Shown here: piece after piece, positions 40,801-50,700 of the stretch
Layout: each line of letters begins with the position of its first letter
Numbering within the stretch: the stretch's first letter is position 1
Source of the DNA: Prorocentrum cordatum
Lineage: Eukaryota > Sar > Dinophyceae > Prorocentrales > Prorocentraceae
Direction of reading: 5' to 3'
Length of the DNA stretch: 64,000 nucleotides
Assembly: GCA_963575745.1 (NCBI GenBank)
Contig: CAUYUJ010007224.1
Span: forward strand, 663,501 to 727,500
Made by a program: the position numbers and the translations under genes
The notes under the pieces: generated by a model
What the model saw: only the letters and a program-made list of their open reading frames with translations
Told to the model about the DNA's origin: nothing
Databases searched by the model: none

Positions 40801-42800
40801 ATGTCGGCAGGCCTTCTGAGATTGGTGTTGTGCATGTCAGCTGGCCTTCTGAGATTGGTGCTGTTCAACCCACAGTGCGCAAACACGTACAGCAGACTTC
40901 TTGACATTGCGCACGAGTTGGGCAGCAAGGGCGCGATAGGGCTCATCGGCACCCAGTTGAAGAGCAGAGGAGAAGTGACGGAGAACACGAGGACGGTTGG
41001 TCGTTATTACACGGTGAAGGCGGGGTACTCATACGGGCAGTTCACCACGAAGAGCTGCGGGGTCACACTGCTGCTACGAAAGTCCAGGTCCCCGAAGAAG
41101 TGCATCAAACGGGTGTTCGACGTTCCGAAGGGAATAAGAGGACGAGCGCTAGGAGTTATTCTGGAATTTCAAGGGTTGACCTTCGGCATCATCTTGGTAT
41201 ATTTTCCACCGCGCGAGACATCATCGAGCGGGCGACAGCTGTATGACAGAAGTATCGAGCATTTGTTGAAATTGATTTTTGAGGCCATGGCAATATTACG
41301 AGAGCGTGGGCCCGTTCCCATAGTGATGACGGACTTTAACGGAGCACTACCTCACAGCCCACTCGATAAGGTTGCAGGAGTTCACGGCACGGGAAAGATT
41401 ACTCCGACTTCGTCGAGATTCAGACTGTATGCATCTGGTTGGTCGCTTTCCAGTGCCACAACACACTTTCCTGGGCCACCTACATATGTCGGTGAGAAGG
41501 GCAGCTCATCTATAGATCACATTTTTCTTCCAAGGGGGGTTATTGCAGACCATTGAACGTGTTCACATGTTGTCGAATTCTGCCAGGAGCGTACAGCTCT
41601 TCAGGTCGAAGGAGCCCCGAGATCACCGACCAGTGCTGGTCTCGCTTTTCGCCCAGGTAGCGGCGGAACCGCTCCCCAGGAGACCGCCCCGGCCTAATCG
41701 AGAGGCGCTGTATCAATGTGTACAAGTAGGGTTTCGGAGGAATGAGGTTTTGAAGGCGATGGAGGAGGACGTCAGCAATATCCAGGACGAGTTTAATGCA
41801 GCAGCCACGGTAGGCAACGCCGATGCATGAACGAGCTATTGATCACAGCGCTCAACACAGCAGCCGTCGATCAGCTAGCCGAATCCCCCCATGTACAGCG
41901 ATAACCACAAGCAGCACACTAACGACATAGGCGAACTTCTTAGATAACGACGGGAGCTTAGAGGATCAGCGGCACGAGCCGAAGATATTGAAGAATGGGC
42001 AACAACGATTCAGGACAAGAGCAAGCAAATACGACGAGCAAACAGATTGTACTGGCAACAAATTCAAGAGCGTCGTGCACAAGAACCCAAAGCAGCAGCA
42101 CGAGAGCAAAACAATGACTTAGTGCAGGAGCTAGCGAGACTCTTAGAATGCAGGCGGCGAGGACCTCGCCAGCGCAGGTTTGCTGCCATCGCCAACGGCT
42201 CAGCGTCTGCGAGGGCGTGGGCCCACAGGATGCGCCTCCAGCCCCGTTCAGGCGGATGCCAGGCGATCGAGGAGCACCCGATGGAGGTCAAAAGCGAAAT
42301 AGATCGGGAGGGGGTAGGCGATGGAGGAGTCTGAGGCGATGTAACTTGCCGCCGAGGACTGGAGCTTGATCAGTCGATCAGTTTGGAGGCTACGTTTTTG
42401 GCGCACGTGGCCGAGCTGGAGCTTGCCACCAGAGTTGCGGTTTCTGCTTTTCCATCCGAAATGGGTCAACGAGAGAATGCCGAAGGGCGGGGGGGGTCGG
42501 CTACGATCCGGAATTCGAGAAGATCGATCGGTCCAGGGACGCGATGATGGCTCTCTTGATGACCTGTAGGAAGTATCACATATTCCCCGTCATGTGGCAC
42601 AGTGCACAAGCAGCACGACTACCAAAGAACAATCACAATTCTGACTGCGACGGTGGAAGACTGATTATGGTAATGTGCTGTCTTGGGCGCGCCTTTCACG
42701 CAGCTGCTCTAGCACGGAAGGAGCGTAAGTGGGATCCACCTAATTGGTTACATGGGGGGCTCATTATGCGGTGCGCGCTGAGATGCGCACGTGCGCTGTA
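40801..42800 (+). pseudogene. LINE remnant, 5' half (endonuclease and start of RT)
   Basis: The first frame (to a stop at 41554) has APE-type endonuclease features: LDIAHELGSKGAIGLIGTQL, SCGVTLLLRK, PIVMTDFNGALP (family GDFN) and SSIDHIFLP. The following RDHRPVLVSL (family SDHxP) is in another frame (from 41543), so a frameshift lies near the G run at 41535. A linker with many stops follows (41831-42040), then a basic segment at 42047-42334. At 42544-42750 RT finger motifs appear (KYHIFPVMWHSAQAARLPKN, GGRLIMVMCCLGRAFH). The catalytic RT part is missing; a GAG tract begins at 42827. A 33-bp duplication at 40801-40866 repeats MSAGLLRLVL. Clearly dead. Confidence 0.85.
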
Positions 42801-42826
42801 GCGCCAACCCGCACGACAGGGGGTAA

Positions 42827-42950
42827 GCAGGAGGAGGAGGGGGAGGAGGAGGAGGAGGAGGAGGAGGAGGAGGAGGAGGAGGGTGAGGAGGAGGAGGAGG
42901 AGGAGGAGGAGGAGGAGGAGGAGGAGGAGGAGGTGGACGAGGAGGGAGGA
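42827..42950 (+). repeat. (GAG)n tract after the LINE
   Basis: GAG triplets with rare GGG and GTG, beginning where the RT frame is lost. Confidence 0.95.
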
Positions 42951-43029
42951 GGGAAGAACGTCGCATTCGATTATCAGCACTTTCCTGGCGTGGCGCCTAC
43001 TTGTCTGCAGCAGATCCTCACGTACATGC

Positions 43030-43350
43030 TCCTTCTACCTGTCCTATGCACGCAGGCATTGTGGTGTACACCAGCGCTGCGTTGCACGCGGATGCTGTGG
43101 TGTAGACACGCGCTGTGGCGTGCACAGGCGCTGCGGTGCACGCAAGCACTGTGGTGTACACAGGCGCTGTGTTGCACATGATAGCCGCGGTGTGCACATG
43201 TACACCGGCGCTGTAGTGTACGCAAGCACTGTGGTGTACACAGGCGCTGCGTTGCGCACGGTTATTGCGGTGTACGCGGGCGGTGTGGTATACACGCGCG
43301 CGCTGTGTTGCACGCGAGCGTTGCGGCGTACACAGGCGCAGTGGGGCATA
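43030..43350 (+). repeat. GTGTACACAGGCGCTG minisatellite
   Basis: Degenerate ~15-16-bp words (TGGTGTACACAGGCGCTG, CGTTGCACGCAAGCAC) repeat ~20 times. The Cys/Trp/Thr-rich peptides are repeat products. Confidence 0.85.
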
Positions 43351-43374
43351 TCGCCACCTACATGCTTCTCGCGT

Positions 43375-43425
43375 CGTCGTCGTCGTCGTCGCTCGTCGCT
43401 CGTCGCTCGTCGCTCGTCGCGTCGC
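43375..43425 (+). repeat. (CGT)n and GCTCGTC tract
   Basis: CGTCGTCGT followed by six GCTCGTC heptamers. Confidence 0.9.
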
Positions 43426-43648
43426 GCGCGCGGGCGCGGCTGCGGTGCCGGAGCTACACGGCGGGGGGGGGGCGTTACGTCATACCCCCCGCTTCGCTCC
43501 TCGCCCCCCATGACGCCCGTCATCGCCGAACATAAAGAAACGCTCTCCAACACTGCTTCACCATCTTCCTCCTCCTCCTTCTCCTCCTCCTCGTCCTCCC
43601 GAGATCCTGGCGGTGCAAATTTTTCACATCGGGCGTTTCCGCCTGTTT

Positions 43649-43769
43649 TCGGGCCCCGGGACCCTCACAGATCGGTCCAGCTAGAAAATTGCCGCAGGAA
43701 GATGCGGTCCGGGGCTCCGTTTTTTTTTTTGCGATGTTGAATTTTTGTTTGCAACGTCAGATCTCAGGG
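43649..43769 (+). repeat. ~125-bp dispersed repeat, copy 2
   Basis: Aligns with 15056-15180, including the 3' CAGATCTCAGG. A T9-10 run lies in the middle. From 43770 to 44587 I see no gene. Confidence 0.65.
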
Positions 43770-44587
43770 TGGAGAAACAGCGTTGGGGAAGTGGTCGAGT
43801 CAGAGGGGGAAAAGGCACCGATGCCGCTGCTCTTCCCTCGCTTTATCCTGTTTGGGCCTCCCGGGAGGCCCTCGTCGCCATCGCTGGATTCGTCTCGAAG
43901 TTCTAGAGCCAGAGTGCACCCGGGAGAGGTCCGGGGTGCAGCGGTATCGGCACCCTGTGGTTTCCCCATCCAGGGGTCTTGCATGGGGCCCGCGCGTTCG
44001 AAAACACGATCTGCGAATCCTAGCCCTGCGCGTGCAGTCGAGGCGCACCCGTCACGAGGCCCAGAGGCCCAAAATGATGCGAAAAGCTGGGGACACCGCG
44101 GGCCAGGAGCATCAATTTGACCCCACTCGAGAGGAGGAGGAAGTGGAGGAGGAGGAGGATCGAGAATGATCGACGGTCTATGTTTTGGCCGTTTGGGCGC
44201 TTCGGGTGTCTTCCCTCCTCCTCGCCCTCGCCTCCCTCGAGGGGCAGTGGATTTGAAGATGATCGATGCTATAGTTTATGTTGTTGTTTTATTGTTTTCT
44301 CGGGCTTCCAAACGTCTCCAGAGGAAATCAGAAGGCAGAGATCATGTGGGAAGCTTTGCGGAGACCTGTGCAGCCTTCCTGTGGGGCCACTCCTTCCTGC
44401 TCTAACTAGTGTATCCTCCATCCCTCTCCTTGTCAAGCGACCCATCGAAGTCGCGCCGCTTGGCGACGTGCCAGCAAGGCGGGCCGGTCGTGCCTCGGGA
44501 CATTTCTCAGGCGGTACCTCGAGTGTCTACACGGATGAAGGGCGAGTGATCCTCAGCATCTCGGGCTCGGTTTATATTTCTTCACGC

Positions 44588-44753
44588 CACGGTCGGCAGT
44601 TTCGGCTTGGCGTGCCTCGTTGCTGGCCCTCGCCCACCGCGCCTCGGCGCGACGCGCCGCCCGCTCCGCGGCCCCCGGGCGCCCACGTGTCGAGCCGCTC
44701 GCGGCCTCCCGCCCCGCGGAGCGGACCGACGTGCCATCCGCCTGCAAGGCATG
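44588..44753 (+). repeat. ~160-bp dispersed repeat, copy 2
   Basis: See 39938-40092. Confidence 0.55.
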
Positions 44754-44812
44754 GCGCCTCGCCGGGGCCTGCCTCCGCGGCGACACGCTCAGCACAAGCC
44801 CCCGACCGTCTA

Positions 44813-45028
44813 CATCGGCAGCGAGCCGTGGGGGGGAAGTGAGAAGGGGCGGGCCTTCTCAGAAGGCTCGGAGGCCCCCCGGCCTTCTGCGAGGTTCTCT
44901 AAGCCTTTCCGCAAGACAGAAACAAAAAAACCTCTCGGAAGGCGCGAGGGTTTTTGAGAAGCCCCGCCCGCCGCCTTCTGAGAAGGCCTTCTCCTTCTCA
45001 TTTCCCCCCCTTGCTCGCCGACGAGTAT
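44813..45028. mobile_element. Foldback element GGCCTTCTCAGAAGGC
   Basis: About 55-bp inverted ends: left GGCAGCGAGCCGTGGGGGGG, AAGTGAGAAGG, GGCCTTCTCAGAAGGC; right (reverse complement) GTCGGCGAGCAAGGGGGGG, AAATGAGAAGG, GGCCTTCTCAGAAGGC. Flanks GTCTA and GTATA may be a diverged target duplication. Confidence 0.8.
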
Positions 45029-45099
45029 AACCAGACGGTTTGGACGCCCCCATGGCATCGTGCTCCCCCTGGGGAACATCGGTTCGGATTGCGCCTGAG

Positions 45100-45850
45100 G
45101 GCACTGGAGGCCCAGGCCCCGGGGGCCAGAGCACCCTCCCAGCGTTCCCCCCGCCCCCCCTTGGGCCGCCAGAGTTCTTCACCCACCCCGGGGGGCCTTC
45201 CCCAGGCTTTGCCAGAGGGCTCGAAGAGGCCCCCAGGGCCTTTTTGGAGCCTGCCCCGGGCGCTCCCGGAAGGCCCCATATGGGGCTGCCAGAAAGCCTG
45301 CGTGCCCGCCGATGAGCTCCAAGAGAGCTCTTGGACGACTCCGCGAAAACCGGAGAGGGCCCAAGATGCTCAAAGATGGCACCAAGTCGACCCCGAGAGA
45401 CCACAGGGAGTTTCTCGGAAGACCCTGAGGCGGCCAAAGTCACGTAACAGCGGATGTCATATGATTGTTGTTGCGTGGTTTGTCTCCCCTGTGATCGTTT
45501 CTTCGAGAGGTTCAATGGCGCCGAAGAGCGCCCATAGGCGCCCCAAGATAGCCCTAAAGAGGCCCCGGACAACCCCAACAGAGCCTCAGGTGGGCGGGGC
45601 GCTTCCAGAGAGCCCGACACGGCCCAAGAGCGCCCCATGACGGCCCGAGGCGTCTTGAGAGCGTCCCAAGATGTTCCAAGAGCCCCAGGAAGCGTACCGA
45701 GAGCGTACCGAGAGCGTACCGAGAGGCACCAAGGTGGCCCCACAAGAGCCCAGGAAGCCCAAGGTGGTCCCAGGAGGCTGCAAGAGAGTCCAGAAAAGGA
45801 TCCCGCGAAGGCTCCACGGGGCCCCAAGACAGCCCCCAAAAGAACGTGCA
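45100..45850 (+). repeat. GGCCCCAAGA island
   Basis: CCCAAGAGG, GACGGCCC and CCCAGGAGGC words. A module-like break at 45440-45520 (TTGTTGCGTGGTTTGTCTCC). GAGCGTACC repeats three times at 45693-45720. Confidence 0.8.
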
Positions 45851-45879
45851 GAGATGGAGGGTACAATCGCTCTTTGATG

Positions 45880-46092
45880 ACTTGGTGCTGCGCACTGAGT
45901 GGAACAGGGCTTACCAGCAAACGTTAAGTTTGTCTCCTATTGCGCGCCGATTGGAACAAGTCCGCCGTGCTCACAACCAGTATTCGTTTGATGTGGCGCG
46001 CCGAGTGGAACACGTCCATCGGGCCAGCAATAGTTCTTATTTGCATGGTCCGTGCCGAGTGGGATGCGTCCACCGTGCCCCATCAAAGGAAT
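45880..46092 (+). repeat. ~50-bp tandem repeat, four units
   Basis: CGCGCCGAGTGGAACACGTCC variants near 45890, 45946, 45996 and 46046, each followed by ATCGTGCYCA-like sequence. It lies 0.4 kb upstream of the 46514 gene. Confidence 0.8.
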
Positions 46093-46411
46093 GAAGGCGA
46101 GGGAATGAGGGCTTGCCGAGAGGAGAAATCAGGGTTAGCTGCGAATGTGAATCATCGCATGGCAGCTGTCGGAACATGAATTTGGGCACCATGGGGGAAC
46201 TTCAGATCATGATTCGAAGATTTGGTTATTATTCGATGTGGTCTCCGTCATGTTTAAAACACATACGTTTTCCGATATTGCAAACCATTTACTATGTGCG
46301 CTACCAACGCTGTCCCGAATTACGTGCGACTGCTTGTCGAAATCAAGCCCATGCTGAAGACCTCAGTGTGTTACCTGATAGAGGCATGACATAGCTTTCA
46401 CACATCTGCGG

Positions 46412-46444
46412 TCCGTAGCCATCTTGGCTCAAGCTTGGCCCAAG
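46412..46444 (+). other. Relic dinoflagellate spliced leader plus a second partial leader
   Basis: TCCGTAGCCATC then TTGGCTCAAG matches 21 of 22 positions of DinoSL (C for T at position 12). CTTGGCCCAAG follows at once (46434-46444), 10/11 identical to the leader's own 3' end here. The sequence after it is not a donor, so this is not an SL RNA gene. A full leader followed by a shorter one is the reported signature of repeated cycles of trans-splicing and reintegration of mRNA. It lies 80 nt before the ATG of the 46514 gene. Confidence 0.88.
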
Positions 46445-46513
46445 TTTTCGCAGGCTCGACCCCGCCCGCCCAAATTTGCTCTGCAAGCCTGGTGCTGACA
46501 CGCGCTTGCAGAC

Positions 46514-47113
46514 GTGCCTGAAATGATCCGAAGACTGCGTGCATCGGGAAAACTTTCGTTAAACGGCCTGGGCAGGACTGCAGTCATATGTTCTGTGTGC
46601 TGTGCGGTGGCATGCGCACTTCAGAGCTATTGCTTTTCTCTTGCGCCAGTAATCCTCATCCCTCAGCCTGGCCATGCCAGAGGCCATCTTTGGGCGGTTC
46701 CAAGGGCAGCGCACGAAGGGACAGAGGAGGATTTACTCGAAGGCACGCGGTCGCAGCTCCGCGAGCTGGGTTTGCCGCTGGAGAAGGACTTTCCGAGGGG
46801 CGAGGAGAACTCGAGCAGTCCGCGGATGTATTATAGAGAAATGCGCAGCACAGAGGTCGGCAATGCGTTCTGGCGCCAGAGCACGACCGAGAAATGGGGC
46901 GAGCTTGCCTCGGGCGACGCTGGCAAATTCGACAAGGACGATTTAGTCGAGGCGCTCTACCCCGACTCCAATAATGTGTGGTATTGTGCACAGGTGGTGA
47001 GGTATATTGGAAACAGTAACTGGATAGTTTTCTGGGTCGACGACATGGAGGAGGGTACGGCACAAGCCTCTGTTGTCAAGACGAAAGACATGCATCATGT
47101 TAAGCTACCTTAG
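46514..47113 (+). CDS. 199-aa protein with hydrophobic N-terminal segment and Tudor-like C-terminus
   Basis: An uninterrupted 199-codon frame with ordinary composition, unlike its surroundings. Residues ~8-16 are basic, ~22-50 hydrophobic (TAVICSVCCAVACALQSYCF), fitting a signal anchor or signal peptide. The middle is charged. Residues ~138-197 (FDKDDLVEALYPD, VWYCAQVVRYI, WIVFWVDDMEEGTAQ, VVKTKDM) have the spacing of a Tudor/Agenet-type barrel, a fold that binds methylated Lys/Arg; function here is inference. ATG follows the acceptor-like CGCTTGCAG|ACGTGCCTGAA, which could be the site where a new leader is added. A relic leader sits 80 nt upstream and there are no introns, as expected for a gene derived from mRNA. 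Not identified to a named protein. Confidence 0.72.
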   Translation: MPEMIRRLRASGKLSLNGLGRTAVICSVCCAVACALQSYCFSLAPVILIPQPGHARGHLWAVPRAAHEGTEEDLLEGTRSQLRELGLPLEKDFPRGEENSSSPRMYYREMRSTEVGNAFWRQSTTEKWGELASGDAGKFDKDDLVEALYPDSNNVWYCAQVVRYIGNSNWIVFWVDDMEEGTAQASVVKTKDMHHVKLP

Positions 47114-47540
47114 GCTTTGCGGTGGTCACGACTTGATTGCATGCGTGGTCCACGCGCACTTACTCCGCCATCCCAGCGCTGCTGCAGAGCGCGTTGGCAG
47201 GAGGTCGATGTGCAGAGTCTGCTGCGGCGGGCGTCCTGCGGCGACCGGAAGGCTTCTTTACGCTGGCTGGAGTCAGGAGGGATGCAGTCGGATGTCGGTT
47301 GGAGATCAACCCTGCGGCTTCGAGGCTACCCAGGTGCCCTCTCAAAGAACTTCACACATGTTAGTGGCTAGTGTTGTTCACGTTCGTGTTCTCTCTCGTG
47401 CAGGTTTCTTGGCGTCGCACGATCCGTTTGAAGCCACTATCGCGGATAGGTAATTGTTGAAGTATCGTTTTTCGGCGCCACGCAGTTGGTAAATGGCTGT
47501 ATGATCCCACACTCACTGGTCGGATTGCTACTGCACGCGG
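47114..47540. other. Downstream of the 46514 gene; one exon-like segment
   Basis: CTCTCGTGCAG|GTTTC (47402) and GGATAG|GTAATT (47451) bound a 47-nt segment that is open in one frame. It could be a small exon or chance. Otherwise no gene is seen. Confidence 0.35.
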
Positions 47541-47978
47541 CCAATTGTATGTATGTATGTACATATATACAAACAAACAAACCAACAAACACACATACAT
47601 ACATACACACATACATACATACATACATACATACATACATACATACACACACATACATACATACATACATACATACATACATACATACATACATACATAC
47701 ATACATACATACATACATACATACATACACACACATACATACAACTATAAATATACATATACGCATACACGTATTTTCACTTATGCGTATACATATACAT
47801 ATACAATCACATACCACTATACACACATCTACATATACACATACCCATACATATACATAAACACATACACTACATATGTAGATGCATTCACATTTACATA
47901 TACACATCCATATACATATACACAAATCTATACATAACTATATATATATATGTACATATATATATGTATAGATAAGCT
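47541..47978 (+). repeat. (CATA)n/(TATG)n tract
   Basis: ACATACAT tetranucleotides to ~47745, then imperfect ATACATAT units to TATATATATGTA. Tyr/Ile/His-rich frames are artefacts. Confidence 0.95.
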
Positions 47979-49450
47979 AGATAACCGGGGTTCCAGGTTC
48001 CCTGGGGGGCCCGGCCCCATTTCTCCATGGCGGGACTGGGGCTCCAGGACCCCCCGCTCACGGTCCAAAACGGTCCAAGAGGCTTATGAGACGCCCATTA
48101 AGCCCCCAAGACGGCCCTGGAGCACCCCAAGAGGGCCCAATATGGTTTCAGACGAGCCAGGAGCCCACCAAGATGGCCCAAGAAGGCTTTAAGATGGCCC
48201 ACCAAGAGGGCCTCCAGGAAGGCCCGAAGAGGCCAAACTCATTGATTCCCATAGGTTGTTTAAGGATTTGGGCATTTGCTCCTTTTCGGCCGTCCGACGG
48301 CCCGAGACGGCCCGAGAGCCCCCAAAGATCACCCCAAGATCGCCCAAGAGTCCTCCAGGATGGCTCCAGATCGGCCCAAGTGGCCCCCAAGCAGCCCAAG
48401 AGGCCTCCGAGACGCTCAAGATGGCCTCCAAGACGACCCTGGAGCACACCAAGAGGGCTCCAGGTCGGCGTCAGACGGGCCCGGAGCCCACCAAGACGGC
48501 CCAAGATGGGAGGCCTCCAAGAGGGCCTCCAGGAAGGCCCGAAGAGGTCAACAATCATTGATTTCCGATAGGTTTTTGATGGAATTTGGCAATTGCTTCT
48601 TTTCGGCCTTCCGACGGCCCGAGACGGCCCCAGAGCCCCAAAAGATTGCCCCTAGATCGCCCAAGAGGCCTCCAGGATGGCTCCAGAACAGCCAAAGATG
48701 CCCCCAAGACGGCCCCAAACGGGCCCCAAGACGGCACAGGAGGCTTCCTAGACGCCCAGGATGGCCTCCAAGACGGCCCTGGAGTACCCCAAGACCCAAG
48801 AGGGCCCCAAGTCGGGGGGGGGGCAGGCCTTTGCTTGTGTCCTCCATGGGCGCCCCCCGGGGGTTCTGCGGGGCCCCAGAGCTCCCGAGAAGGCCCGACC
48901 CCGCCCCGAAACGGGGCACGACAGGCGAAGGGGGCCCAAGAGGGTCCAAGACAGTCCCAAGAGGCCCCGAAGACGCCCAAGATGCCCTCAAGACGGCCGA
49001 CGAGGACACCAACACGCCCCAGAACGGCTTCAAAAGGCTTCCCAAGAGGGCCCTGGAAGGCAAAATTGACTTGTCTCCTGAAGGTTTTGGGAGGATTTTG
49101 GCGTTCTCGCTTTTCCTGCTTCCCGACGCTCCCTCACGGCCTCGGAGGCCCTTCAGATCGCTCCAAGACGGCCCACGATGCCCCGAAGAGGGCCCCAAGA
49201 CGACCCAGGAAGCTCCTCAGACAACCCAAGTGTGCCCCAAGAGCGCCCCAAGGGTGGGCCAAGAGGGGGACTGCAAACCAATATTTTGAGGTCTCTGGCC
49301 CTAGAGGCCCCCAGTGGGCTCCCAGAGGCTACCAAGAGGCTCCCAAGAAGCCCCGGGAGGGCCCCAAGAGGCCTCCAGGAAGCCCCAAGAGGCCCCCAAG
49401 GGGCTTCCAGGGACCGCCCAAGAGGCCCCCCAACACACCCCAACAAATCA
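47979..49450 (+). repeat. GGCCCCAAGA islands with three modules
   Basis: It begins GGGGGGCCCGGCCCC right after the TA tract. Modules at 48237-48305, 48552-48620 and 49059-49130 share (T)CATTGATT(T)CC, ATAGGTT, TTTGG, GCTTCTTTTCGGCC and CCGACG, spaced 315 and ~507 bp. Between them run CCCAAGACGG/CCAAGAGGCC words. Frames of >300 codons are repeat-derived. Confidence 0.88.
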
Positions 49451-49735
49451 TGTCCCCAGAAGGCCTTCCAGGGACATGGTTCATCATGGGCCCGAGAGTC
49501 TCCGGAGGCTTCAAAGTACTATCACGCTGCCGGAGAGTTGTCTGAGGAGTTGACCGGGAACATGTTTGATCGCCTTCTCTGCCGACGACGAAGACGACGA
49601 CGACTTCGGACTTCGATGTTCGAAACGGTTGTTCGGCGCTTTCTGTCTTCGGGGGCCTTTCTCGGGCCCTGGGGTCGTCGAGCTTCGATCTGGAGTGGAA
49701 AACTGCGCTGGATGGATCCTGGGAGGGGTGCGTCC
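49451..49735. other. No gene seen
   Basis: Includes CGACGACG-rich DNA at 49580-49610. Confidence 0.5.
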
Positions 49736-49781
49736 GACGACGACGACGACGAAGACGACGAAGACGACGAAGACGAGGACA

Positions 49782-49862
<81 letters not shown>
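49736..49862 (+). repeat. (GAC)n tract
   Basis: ACGACG triplets, uninterrupted from about 49784 to 49861. Confidence 0.95.
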
Positions 49863-49864
<2 letters not shown>

Positions 49865-50179
49865 GCGCCCCAAGAGGCGACGACGACATTGCGACGACGA
49901 CAACGACGACGGCACTCCCCAGCAGGTTCCCACAGACGCCCCAAAAAACCATGTTCCCAGAAGGCCTTCTGGGATCCCGATTCATCAGGCCTCCGCCCCC
50001 CTACGCAACGATCTTCCCCGAAAACCTCCCTGACTGCAAATTGGCATGCGTGGATTTGTCATTGCCCGCAATGCGTTCAGCGTTATGGGCACTTTTTCAA
50101 CTCCCGTTCAAACCATCTGCGGTCCACAACTTCAGCGGAGGAACGAACTCGTCAAGGCTTGGTGCCTGCTGGAACCTAA

Positions 50180-50700
50180 GCGCGCGAAGCGCGCGCGTGG
50201 TTCTAGTTTTAGTGTATATGAATGTATAAATACGTGTGTTGGCAAGCGTGGACCCAAAACAGTGTGTCCCTAGCCAAAGATGGTGTGCCATGTATGTTGT
50301 GCAACCTACGTGGAGCAATGTATGTTGAGCAACCTTTGTTGAGCAATCTATGTGGTGCAATATGTGTGGTGAAAGCTATGTGGTGCAGCCGCTATTGTTC
50401 AACGATGTGGTGCAATCTTTGTTGTGCGGTCGAAGTGGTGCAATATGCCTGGCACAATATATGTGGTGCGATCGGCGTGGTGCTATATATGTGGTGGGGT
50501 ATATGTTGTTCAACATACGTGGTGCAATGTATGTCGTGTAGCGTATATGGTGTAACCCATATGGTGTGCAACATGTGTGTGCAATCTACGTGGTGCAATC
50601 CATGTGGTGTCACTTATGTTGTGCGAAATATTTGGTGCAATATACGTGGCGCAGTCCACGTGGTGCAGTCTACTGCAGAACATCAAATTGTCAAGCCCAC
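50180..50700 (+). repeat. Hairpin plus TATGTGGTGCAA minisatellite
   Basis: GCGCGC-GAA-GCGCGC (50180-50194), then TGGTTCTAGT, a TG/TA stretch, ACCCAAAACAGTG, and ~400 bp of 12-15-nt TATGTGGTGCAAT words. The same order recurs at 56393-56840. Confidence 0.85.

Noticed and set aside
46412-46433. A spliced-leader RNA gene
   Set aside because: The leader match is not followed by a GT donor, an Sm-type site or a tandem SL unit; it is followed by another partial leader and an ORF, so a relic is the better reading.
47402-47451. A 47-nt exon between GTGCAG and GTAATT
   Set aside because: Sites fit well but no neighbouring exon or protein match supports it.
48276-49545. Pro/Arg/Gln/Lys-rich frames of 319-337 codons in islands
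   Set aside because: Products of the GGCCCCAAGA words; equivalent peptides appear in all frames and at every island.
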